A model generated the notes under the pieces. The model was not told where the DNA came from. It did not search any database and saw nothing but the letters and a program-made list of their open reading frames with translations. Positions 16,576 to 22,812 of a stretch of DNA of 26,518 bases are shown piece by piece. Numbering within the stretch: the first letter of the stretch is position 1; every line of letters starts with the position of its first letter. Origin of the DNA: DASVAL01 sp035649575 (GTDB taxonomy: Bacteria > Planctomycetota > UBA1135 > UBA2386); the NCBI GenBank assembly GCA_035649575.1, contig DASRJH010000227.1:1-26518 (forward strand), in the 5' to 3' direction. A program made the translations under genes and the position numbers.

Positions 16576-18333
16576 TCACTGCACGCGCCAGTGCTGACCG
16601 TTCGGCATCTTGACCACGCAGCCGGGCCACGCCTTCCCTACCTCGCGGATGTCCTCGGGCTTCAGGTTCGTGCCGTAGAGGTCGAGCTCCCGCAGCGGCG
16701 CGCCGGCGAGCGCTTTCAATCCCGCGAGGTCGAGGTTCTTGCACCACATGAGCTTCAGCGACCGCAAAGCGCGGAACGAGGCCAGTGGGGTCATCGTCTC
16801 GACGCTGCCGGCCGATGACGACCTCAGGTCGAGCTCGGCGAGCTGCGGCAGCCTGGCCAGCTCGCGCAGGAACGCGGCGTCGAGCGACTTCACGTCGATC
16901 AGCTCGAGGCGGCGGAGCTCGCGTTGGCCTGCGACGACCGCACCGGCGCCGCTGGCCAGCGCCATGGTGTTGTTCTTCAGGACGACCTCGAGTGCCTCGA
17001 TCGTGAGGTTCCCATCGCGCTCCGCCGCCTTGCCCATCGGCATCACTCCACCGAGTCGCAGCACGTGCAGGGACTTGTCGGCCAACAGCGCACGGAGGTC
17101 CTCCGCGGTGATCGAGGGCAGGCCCGACAGGCCCCATTCTCGCAACGACGCGAGCTTCGGCAACTGGTGCAGCATCGTTCCGGTGAACTGCGGGTTCTGA
17201 TCGAGCGCGAGCGACTCGAGCCCGTCGGGCACCTTCGCGAGCAATGCCTGCGTCGTCTTCGGCAGTTTCGACAGGTCGAGACAACGCAGCGTCGTCATCT
17301 TCGCGAGCGTCTCGCCGATCGCATCCGTCAGCGACTCCGATCCACCGAGCAGCAGGCCATGCAGCTTCAATCCCGCCAGCGCCGCGACGCTCGCGTCCGT
17401 GATGCCGATGCCGTCCTGTACCGGTGGCGGCGGCGGCTCCGGCTCCGGTTTTCCGGGTTCCGTCGGGTCGCCGGATTCGGGTTCGTCGGTTGCGTCCGTG
17501 ACGTCGTCGAGCGTTGCGATCGTCTGGCCGCGGAAGCGGCCCTGGCAGTCGCGCAGGTCGAGATGCCGCAGCTCGCTCAACTTCGCGAGGTGCATCACGT
17601 CGGCCGCCGACAGCGTTGTGCATGCGCGCAGCTCGAGCCGGCGCAGGCCGGGGATCTTCGCGACCTCGGCCAGCGCGCGGCCGTGGAAGCTCATGCAGTG
17701 CGACAGCACGAGCGAGCGCAGACTCACGAGGTTCGGCAGGCGCTCGACGGCACGCGTCTCGACGCCCGAGTAGGTCAGATCGAGGTGTTCGAGTCGCGGC
17801 AGCGCTTCGAGCACCCGCAGGCCCGGCCCCTTCACTTCGTGGCAGCCGGCGAGCGACAACCAGCGCAGGTTCGGCACGCCGGCGAGGTGCTCGAGGCCTT
17901 CGTCGGTGATCCGCAAGTACACCGAGTAGCCCTTTTCGTTGACGTCCCTGCCGCTGAGGTCGAGCCGCTCGAGCTTCGCGAAGTGCGGGATGTGCTGCAG
18001 TGCGGCGTCGTCGAAGTCGAAGCAGCGCAGGTTCACAACGCCGGCCGGGATCGACGTGATGCTCGCGGGGCCGTGCGCTTCGTGCCACTCGATGGTCTCC
18101 TGGGGTTCCTGCGCGGGCCGCGTGTCCTGTGCCTCGTCGCGCAGCAGCGCGACGCCGAACGCCGTGCCCACGGCGGCGATCACGAGCGCGGCCGCGAACC
18201 AGCGCGACCGCAACGTCGCGTCGGATGCTTGGCTCGTCGTGCGGTGTTCCGCGAACGGTGTCTCGCCGCCGAGCACTTCCCCGAGCAACCAGTCGAGCTG
18301 ACGTTCCTTCGCCGCTGCCATCGCCGTCGTCAT
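16576..18333 (-). CDS. Membrane-anchored leucine-rich-repeat protein, upstream paralogue
   Basis: 585 residues. The ATG at 18331-18333 overlaps the sigma-factor TGA by four bases (ATGA), with GGAGA as ribosome site inside the sigma gene. Residues 1-44 are a soluble N-terminal segment (MAAAKERQLDWLLGEV), 45-64 a membrane helix, and 80-585 mainly LRRs, for example LERLDLSGRD, LEHLDLTYSG and LRHLDLRDC. An acidic, proline-rich linker at about 271-306 (ATDEPESGDPTEPGKPEPEP) splits the repeats into two blocks. Translational coupling to an ECF sigma factor and the single-helix topology resemble those of anti-sigma factors, with the N-terminal segment possibly binding the sigma factor and the LRR part sensing an external ligand. 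No known anti-sigma domain is recognisable, so this role is inferred. Confidence 0.85.
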   Translation of the reverse strand: MTTAMAAAKERQLDWLLGEVLGGETPFAEHRTTSQASDATLRSRWFAAALVIAAVGTAFGVALLRDEAQDTRPAQEPQETIEWHEAHGPASITSIPAGVVNLRCFDFDDAALQHIPHFAKLERLDLSGRDVNEKGYSVYLRITDEGLEHLAGVPNLRWLSLAGCHEVKGPGLRVLEALPRLEHLDLTYSGVETRAVERLPNLVSLRSLVLSHCMSFHGRALAEVAKIPGLRRLELRACTTLSAADVMHLAKLSELRHLDLRDCQGRFRGQTIATLDDVTDATDEPESGDPTEPGKPEPEPPPPPVQDGIGITDASVAALAGLKLHGLLLGGSESLTDAIGETLAKMTTLRCLDLSKLPKTTQALLAKVPDGLESLALDQNPQFTGTMLHQLPKLASLREWGLSGLPSITAEDLRALLADKSLHVLRLGGVMPMGKAAERDGNLTIEALEVVLKNNTMALASGAGAVVAGQRELRRLELIDVKSLDAAFLRELARLPQLAELDLRSSSAGSVETMTPLASFRALRSLKLMWCKNLDLAGLKALAGAPLRELDLYGTNLKPEDIREVGKAWPGCVVKMPNGQHWRVQ

Positions 18334-18821
18334 GCGTGTCTCCGTTCGATGCAAGTGCGCAGCGCCTGACGGGCGCGCTGCACGAGGGTCTTCGTACCGT
18401 TCGGTCTGAGCCCGATCTGCGCCGCGACACCGGTCCAGTCGAGCCCGTCGCGGTAGTGCAGTTCGAGCGCCTGCCGCGTGCGCTGCTGCAGCTGCTGCAG
18501 GCAGGCGAGGAGTCGCGCGAGCAGTTCTTCGCCGTCGTCGGCTTCGATCTCGGCGCTCCACAACTCCTCGACCGCAGCAGCCACTTCGCATTCGCGGCGC
18601 TTCTGCCACCAGCGCCGCGTGCGCAGCCACAGGTTCCTCGCGACGCCGCGCAGGAAGGCGCGGTCGCGGTCGTCACCCTGGAGCGCGTGCTGCAAGCCGA
18701 ACAGCAGGGTCTCCTGGGCCAGGTCGTCGGCCTCCGTCGCGTCCGCTCCCAGCATGCGCAGGTAGCGCCACAGGGCCACGCGATGCCGCTCGATCCCGGT
18801 CTGCGGGGCGAGGGGGATCAC
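18330..18821 (-). CDS. ECF-type RNA polymerase sigma factor (LRR-linked)
   Basis: 163 residues from a GTG at 18821; the frame stays open to 19028, so the start is not certain and no Shine-Dalgarno site is clear. Region 2 is residues 8-75, with LWRYLRMLGADATEADDLAQ and TLLFGL, then FLRGVARNLWLRTRRWW. Region 4 is residues 105-158, with LQQRTRQALELHYRDGLDW and a helix-turn-helix VAAQIGLRPNGTKTLVQRAR. The region between is short and acidic (VEELWSAEIEADDGEEL), as in ECF factors lacking region 3. It would redirect RNA polymerase in response to an envelope signal. Its stop overlaps the start of the LRR membrane protein, making that protein its probable regulator or first target. It is divergent from the cysteine-rich operon across 163 bases. 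Confidence 0.88.
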   Translation of the reverse strand: MIPLAPQTGIERHRVALWRYLRMLGADATEADDLAQETLLFGLQHALQGDDRDRAFLRGVARNLWLRTRRWWQKRRECEVAAAVEELWSAEIEADDGEELLARLLACLQQLQQRTRQALELHYRDGLDWTGVAAQIGLRPNGTKTLVQRARQALRTCIERRHA

Positions 18822-18984
18822 GGTCGGGAGGGGGCGCACGGCACAGAGTCGCTCGAAAGCCCGGATCCTATTCAAGAACGGTTCTGGCGCCCTGGCTCCC
18901 GTGCGACCGGCGCCCCGATGCGCACGGAAGAACTTTCGTTGGGTCGCGTGCACGGAACGGCGTCGCACGAGACATTGGGCGTGC

Positions 18985-19257
18985 ATGAACACCCTATTCA
19001 GCCCGGTCCTGCCCTGGTTCCTCTGCATGTTCCTGAGCGGTCCAGCCCAAGGGCCGGGGTCGGCGCAAGACTGTTGCTACTGCTGCCCGCCCGGATGTTG
19101 CGAACAGTGCCCGCCGGGCTGCTGCGACGAGCCTTGCTGCATCGACTGCTGCCCGCCGGGCTGCTGCACCACGGCCGCGCCCGCGGCAAAGGCTGGTTCC
19201 TGCTGCGGTTCGGCTCCGGCGGGCAAGCCGGTCACTGGTTCCTGCTGCGGCCGCTGA
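18985..19257 (+). CDS. Small secreted cysteine-rich peptide with CCPPGCC repeats
   Basis: 90 residues. A signal peptide (MNTLFSPVLPWFLCMFLSGPAQ) is followed by a mature part of about 68 residues containing 19 cysteines, nearly all in CC pairs. The core has three CPPGCC repeats (residues 34-39, 42-47 and 55-61, two of them CCPPGCC), linked by EQ and DEPCCID; two GSCCG motifs follow at 72-75 and 86-89. There are no aromatic core residues, so the fold must be made by disulfides or bound metal, as in metallothionein-like peptides. I know of no named family. It is the first gene in front of a second ECF sigma factor and a membrane protein that also carries a cysteine-rich outer domain with GGSCCMPG, so it may be the ligand, buffer or target of that system. 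Confidence 0.75.
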   Translation: MNTLFSPVLPWFLCMFLSGPAQGPGSAQDCCYCCPPGCCEQCPPGCCDEPCCIDCCPPGCCTTAAPAAKAGSCCGSAPAGKPVTGSCCGR

Positions 19258-19276
19258 GGAGTACGCTCGGCCACTG

Positions 19277-19837
19277 ATGGATCCGCTCTCCGCCGACGAG
19301 TTCACCGATGCGTTTGCTCGACACGGGCCCACGCTCTGGATGCTCGCGGCTGCCTGGGTCGGGCGCGGCGAGGCGGCCGATCTCGTGCAAGAGACCGCGC
19401 GGGTTGCCTGGCAGCGGCGCGAGCAGTTCGTTCCTGGTTCGGACCTGCGGGCCTGGTTGTCGCAGATCGCGCGCCATCTCGGCGCGAACTGGAGGCGACG
19501 GAGGTGCCCGGAACCGCGCGCCAACGAGCAACTGCCGGAACCGCACAGCACACCCGAACCGCGGGCGACGTCGCAGTTCGATGCAGAAGGGCCGTTCGAT
19601 GCGGACTGCGGCGGGCTCTCCGACGAACTGGCCCGAGCGCTGGCGGACCTGCCCGAGGTCGCGCGCGCTTGTCTGTTGCTGCACGTCGTGATTGGCCACA
19701 GCTTCACGGAGATCGCGACCTTGCTGGACATTCCCGAGAACACCGCAGCGAGTCATACCCGCAGGGCGCGGCTCGCGATGCGGACAGCGCTCGCCTCTGC
19801 TTCGTTCGATCCAACACCGGTGCCGGAGTCGCCATGA
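19277..19837 (+). CDS. ECF-type RNA polymerase sigma factor (cysteine-rich system)
   Basis: 186 residues, ATG at 19277; GGAG lies 15 bases upstream, slightly far. Region 2 is residues 6-75 with TLWMLAAAWVGRGEAADLVQET and LRAWLSQIARHLGANWRRR. A variable proline-rich linker follows (about 78-112). Region 4 is residues 115-170, with ALADLPEVARACLLLHVVIGH and the helix-turn-helix FTEIATLLDIPENTAASHTRRAR. It belongs to the general RpoE-like ECF class and should respond through the coupled membrane protein whose ATG overlaps its TGA (ATGA at 19834-19837). It has three isolated cysteines (C77, C111, C132), not a CorE-type cysteine-rich tail. The 19-base gap to the cysteine-rich peptide gene suggests one transcript. 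Confidence 0.9.
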   Translation: MDPLSADEFTDAFARHGPTLWMLAAAWVGRGEAADLVQETARVAWQRREQFVPGSDLRAWLSQIARHLGANWRRRRCPEPRANEQLPEPHSTPEPRATSQFDAEGPFDADCGGLSDELARALADLPEVARACLLLHVVIGHSFTEIATLLDIPENTAASHTRRARLAMRTALASASFDPTPVPESP

Positions 19838-20436
19838 ACACGCCCGACGATCAACTCGACGCACGCTTGCGGGCGGCCTTCGCGCCGCCCCCGGCGTCCG
19901 TCTTCGCGGCGCAGGCGCGCGCGGTCGCGGCACCGCACCGCGCCCGCCCGAAGTGGCCATGGTTGCTCGCTGCCGCGGCCGCGGTGGTGACGATCGTGCT
20001 CGCGATCACACGGCCGGTCCGCGGGCCCGAGGGACACGACGCGCACGAGCTCGGCGCCATGTGGGCGGCTGCCTACGAAGATGCGCGCGAGCAGGGCTTC
20101 ACCGGCGGTTCCTGCTGCATGCCGGGGCTCGACCTCGGCAAGGCGTGCGAGCAGAAGTTCGCCGTGAAGCTCGGTCTCGGCGCGGGATCCGCCGTGAAAC
20201 TGCTCGGCTGCTACTGCGGGTTGCCGACCGGTGGCTGCATGGCGCTGCTCGCGCGAACGAACGGCGATCCCGTGTGCGTCTACGTGGTGCCGTGCGGACA
20301 GGATCCGCGGCCTCGGTTGCCGGCCGAGAGCCCCTTGCACCTCGTGCGCCGTGAGCTCGGTTCCCTCGTGCTCTACGCGCTGTCGGCTTCGCCGGCAGAC
20401 GACACGCTCGCGGGCTTCGTGGCGCCCGTCGATTGA
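19834..20436 (+). CDS. Putative membrane anti-sigma factor with extracytoplasmic cysteine-rich domain
   Basis: 200 residues, ATG overlapping the sigma-factor stop. Residues 1-40 form a short cytoplasmic part (DQLDARLRAAFAPPP), too short for a zinc-binding anti-sigma domain and without its HxxxCxxC motif. One membrane helix spans about 42-60. The outer domain, residues 65-200, has eight cysteines: C94/C95 in GGSCCMPG, C105, C126/C128/C135 in GCYCGLPTGGC, C148 and C154. Even number and spacing suit disulfides or metal ligation. By position and topology it should hold the sigma factor at the membrane until the outer domain senses its signal. GSCC recurs in the secreted peptide two genes upstream, which suggests related chemistry. 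I do not recognise the outer domain. Confidence 0.75.
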   Translation: MNTPDDQLDARLRAAFAPPPASVFAAQARAVAAPHRARPKWPWLLAAAAAVVTIVLAITRPVRGPEGHDAHELGAMWAAAYEDAREQGFTGGSCCMPGLDLGKACEQKFAVKLGLGAGSAVKLLGCYCGLPTGGCMALLARTNGDPVCVYVVPCGQDPRPRLPAESPLHLVRRELGSLVLYALSASPADDTLAGFVAPVD

Positions 20437-20445
20437 CGGCGGCTG

Positions 20446-20631
20446 CTACGGCACGACGAGCAGGTCGACGCAGGCCGACTGCACGAGGTCGGAACCGGAT
20501 TCGTGAGCACGCAGCAGGGCGCTCATGCGAATGCGCGCGAACGCGGGCGCTCCCGGGAGGTGGCGGTGTAGCAAAGCACCGAGGGCTCCGAGGGCTTCCG
20601 GCTGGTTACACGCCCGAACCTCGGAGTGCTA
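20446..20631 (-). pseudogene. Possible remnant of the 3' end of an unknown gene
   Basis: Between stops TAG (20631-20629) and TAG (20448-20446) on the minus strand, 60 codons are open. They read like protein, for example EALGALGALLHRHLPGAPAF and RMSALLRAHESGSDLVQSAC, ending VDLLVVP. There is no suitable start codon and no ribosome site. It fills the 210-base gap in front of the toxin-antitoxin pair and may be what is left of a truncated gene. High GC also leaves such frames open by chance, so confidence is low. Confidence 0.25.
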
Positions 20632-20635
20632 CAAT
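20605..20635 (+). promoter_or_regulatory. Candidate promoter of the DUF433/DUF5615 pair
   Basis: TACAAT (20630-20635) matches 5 of 6 bases of the -10 consensus. GTTACA (20605-20610) is a 4-of-6 match to -35 with a long 19-base spacer. Transcription would start near 20642, about five bases before the ATG at 20647, giving an almost leaderless message. Confidence 0.4.
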
Positions 20636-20646
20636 GGGGCCTGCTC

Positions 20647-20877
20647 ATGACGACGCAGAATCGCATCACCCTGGACCCCAAAGTCTTGCTCGGCAAGCCG
20701 GTCGTACGCGGAACCCGAATCAGCGTCGATTTCGTGCTCGACCTGCTGGCCCGGGGTTGGAGCGAGACCCAGATCTGCGAAGAGTACCCCGGGCTGGAAC
20801 GCGACGACATCCTGGCCTGTTGTGGCTACGCAGCTGCGCTCCTGCGCGGAGAGAAGGTCTATCCGCTCCCCGCGTAG
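20647..20877 (+). CDS. DUF433 domain protein (probable antitoxin)
   Basis: 76 residues covering the whole DUF433 domain: RITLDPKVLLGKPVVRGTRI, the VDFVLDLLARGWSETQICEEYPGL helices and the DDILACCGYAAALL helix. These small proteins carry a winged-helix-like DNA-binding fold and are commonly encoded directly before DUF5615 proteins, as here with three bases between the stop and the next ATG. The pair is predicted to be a type II toxin-antitoxin module in which this protein neutralises the partner and represses the operon. The ATG at 20647 is preferred; a GTG seven codons earlier lies inside the likely promoter. Confidence 0.88.
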   Translation: MTTQNRITLDPKVLLGKPVVRGTRISVDFVLDLLARGWSETQICEEYPGLERDDILACCGYAAALLRGEKVYPLPA

Positions 20878-20880
20878 GCG

Positions 20881-21240
20881 ATGCGCCTCCTCGCCGACGA
20901 GAACTTTCCGCGCACAGCGATCGAAGCCTTGCGCAACACCGGCCACGACGTGGCGTCCGTATGGGAGGATGCACGCGGCAGCGAAGACGAGGTCGTGCTT
21001 CGTCGTGCGCAATACGAGCAACGCGTGATCCTGACCTTCGACAAGGACTTCGGGGAGCTCGCGTTCCGCTACGGGCTACCGGCCGAATGCGGCATCGTGC
21101 TGTTCCGGATCGGAGCCACGCAGCCGACCGTGCTGGCCCACCGGGTCTGCAACGTGATGCAGAGTCAGCCGACCTGGCAAGGGCTGTTCGCGTCGGTCGA
21201 CGAGGAGCGGATTCGCGTTCGATCCCTGCCAGGGACCTGA
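20881..21240 (+). CDS. DUF5615 PIN-like protein (probable toxin)
   Basis: 119 residues of the DUF5615 (Mut7-C/PIN-like) family. It opens with MRLLADENFPRTAIEALR, which carries the acidic residues D6 and E7, followed by GHDVASVWEDARGSEDEVVL (21-40) and the conserved RVILTFDKDFGELAFRYGLP (48-67) with D54 and D56. The acidic set fits a metal-dependent nuclease site related to PIN-domain toxins, although activity has rarely been shown for the family. It lies three bases after the DUF433 gene, indicating co-translation. The intergenic stretch after it (21241-21350) contains no gene of its own. Confidence 0.87.
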   Translation: MRLLADENFPRTAIEALRNTGHDVASVWEDARGSEDEVVLRRAQYEQRVILTFDKDFGELAFRYGLPAECGIVLFRIGATQPTVLAHRVCNVMQSQPTWQGLFASVDEERIRVRSLPGT

Positions 21241-21350
21241 AGGGTGGTCCAGTTGCCAGATCACGCCCAGGGCCCCAGTTTCATGGTCATCACGCCGTGG
21301 TCAGGCTGGTCGCACTTGGTGCCGACGTAATGCTGCTGCTGGCGACCGGC

Positions 21351-22253
21351 CTACGCCGCGCGATTGTGCCACCAGCCGATCAAGAGCCCGAGCGGCAACG
21401 GCAGCAGCGCGAGCACGAACATGACCATCGCGACCGAACGCAGGTTGCAGTGCAGCAGGTCCTCGGCGAGCACGAGGTAGTCGTTCTTCAGCCCGAGCGA
21501 GCCGCTGTTCTCATACCAGTCGCGCGCGGCCACGCTCGTCAGCAGACCGAACGTGAGCTTCAGGTTCGCGAACTGCACGAGACCGCCCGCCATCGCGCAG
21601 GCACTTCGCTCCTGCGGCGTGTCGGTGCGACCCCCGGTCCACGCCATCGTGTAGCACCAGGTCGCGAACGCGAGCTCGCCGGCGTGGCCCGCGACGCTGA
21701 TCAGCACGTCCGCGGCCTTCGTGAACGCCACGAGCGGGATCAGCACGGCCATCGCTGCGAGCGCGATGCAGGCCGGCAGCGTGCGGCGCAGCGCGCCGGC
21801 GGCGGTCGCGAACCCGATCGCCATGACCCACACGAGCCAGGTTCGCAGCTCGCCGACGCCGGTCCAGGCGTGGCCCTGCAGGCTGATCGCCGGCGCCGAC
21901 GGATGGCCGAGCAGGCAACCGATCGTGGCGTGGCCCATCTCGTGTGGCAGCGCGCACAGGAACCACGTGAAGTTCTGCGGCAGCACGAAGCCCGCGAGGA
22001 ACGCGGCGCAAAAGCCGGCCGCGAGCCACAGCCAGCGTGAAGCTGTCTCCGGGGCGGGCTCCGGTTCGTGCGCGTCAGGCTCGGTGCGGGTGCCGATGAC
22101 GCGTCCGATGGGCGGCGTGAAGGGCGAACGCGGTGGTTCCAGGGTCGGCGGCACGTCCTGCCATCGGCCCCGGCGAGAGCCCCACTTGATCCCGGCCGTT
22201 CCTGCCTCAGCCGATCGTCGGGGCCTCGGCGGAGTGGGGGCGAAAAAACGCAT
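21351..22253 (-). CDS. Polytopic membrane protein with HEMGH metalloprotease motif (M50-like)
   Basis: 300 residues from the ATG at 22251-22253; a later start is possible because residues 1-72 are low-complexity, rich in proline and charged residues. From residue 73 there are about six membrane helices. The first (73-92) is followed by CALPHEMGHATIGCLLGHPS with the zinc motif H104-E105-x-x-H108, placed at the membrane surface as in S2P/M50 site-2 proteases. The downstream LDG-type third-ligand motif is not evident; H190/E193 (GHAGEL) and AEDLLH (263-268) are candidates. It may therefore be a divergent M50-like protease or a non-proteolytic relative. No linked sigma factor is adjacent. The minus-strand frame stays open for 28 codons beyond the TAG at 21351. 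Confidence 0.75.
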   Translation of the reverse strand: MRFFAPTPPRPRRSAEAGTAGIKWGSRRGRWQDVPPTLEPPRSPFTPPIGRVIGTRTEPDAHEPEPAPETASRWLWLAAGFCAAFLAGFVLPQNFTWFLCALPHEMGHATIGCLLGHPSAPAISLQGHAWTGVGELRTWLVWVMAIGFATAAGALRRTLPACIALAAMAVLIPLVAFTKAADVLISVAGHAGELAFATWCYTMAWTGGRTDTPQERSACAMAGGLVQFANLKLTFGLLTSVAARDWYENSGSLGLKNDYLVLAEDLLHCNLRSVAMVMFVLALLPLPLGLLIGWWHNRAA

Positions 22254-22311
22254 GGAACGGCGACTTCGCGTGGTTGCCGATCTAGATGACCTCGGCGCCA
22301 ACCCCAGCGCC

Positions 22312-22342
22312 CCTTCTCGCAGAGGACCCTTCTCGCAAAGGA
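22312..22342 (+). repeat. Duplicated 15-bp unit carrying the ribosome-binding site
   Basis: CCTTCTCGCAGAGGA (22312-22326) and CCTTCTCGCAAAGGA (22328-22342) differ by one base and are 16 bases apart. The second copy contains the AAAGGAG Shine-Dalgarno site of the gene starting at 22350; the first copy looks like a duplicated or decoy site. Confidence 0.6.
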
Positions 22343-22349
22343 GACTGTC

Positions 22350-22748
22350 ATGAAGCCTGCCCGTCTGTTCTTCTCGCTGGTCGTCTTGTCGGGGGCGCTT
22401 GCGGCACAGGCTGTGGAGCAGCCCAAACTCTCGATCGGCTTCAGGCCGCTGCTCGTGTGCTTCAGCATCACCAGTCCGCACGACACGTTCCTCGGTGCGA
22501 CGCTCCTGTCGCCCTCGCCCGACCTGGCCCACTACTTCGTGGGGCTGCCGCCGCTGCTCGCCAACCACGTCGTCGTCGACGTCGGACTCGGCCAGGGGCA
22601 CTTCTACAACTGCGCCGTCAACGAGCTGCTGCTGCCTCCCGGCATCTTCATCTACGCGCAAGGCGTGACCTTCGACGGCGCTGTGTTCGACGCGACGAGA
22701 GTGCGCGACTTCGTGCTCGACGTGACCGTTCCGGACCCTCCGAGGTAG
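22350..22748 (+). CDS. Small secreted protein of unknown function
   Basis: 132 residues. AAAGGAG ends six bases before the ATG, a strong ribosome site. The signal peptide MKPARLFFSLVVLSGALAAQ is followed by a mature part of about 113 residues that looks all-beta: KLSIGFRPLLVCFSI, HYFVGLPPLLANHVVVDVGL, FIYAQGVTFDGAVFD, RDFVLDVTV. It has two cysteines, one in LLVCF and one in YNCAV, which could form a disulfide. The style is that of the compact beta-sandwich domains seen at the end of longer secreted planctomycete proteins, here possibly standing alone. I do not recognise a family. It is divergent from the M50-like gene and convergent with the DUF4139 gene. Confidence 0.75.
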   Translation: MKPARLFFSLVVLSGALAAQAVEQPKLSIGFRPLLVCFSITSPHDTFLGATLLSPSPDLAHYFVGLPPLLANHVVVDVGLGQGHFYNCAVNELLLPPGIFIYAQGVTFDGAVFDATRVRDFVLDVTVPDPPR

Positions 22749-22789
22749 CGCGCTGCGGGCAATCTGGATGCGCGTTGCGCTGGTTGGTG

Positions 22790-22812
22790 GGTCGCCCCGC
22801 GGCGGCGGGACC
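22790..22812. terminator. Imperfect GC hairpin between convergent genes
   Basis: CCCGC (22796-22800) pairs with GCGGG (22805-22809), and GGT (22790-22792) with ACC (22810-22812) across a three-base bulge. It lies in the 63-base gap before the DUF4139 stop codon at 22812. There is no T-run, so it is a tentative terminator. Confidence 0.3.

Noticed and set aside
18875..18885. AGAAC-G-GTTCT inverted repeat in the divergent region between the two sigma operons
   Set aside because: Suggestive of an operator but only five bases per arm and a single copy; too likely by chance without homologous loci.
18954..18976. GGAAC as a -35 box of an ECF promoter before the cysteine-rich peptide gene
   Set aside because: No convincing -10 element lies 16-17 bases downstream.
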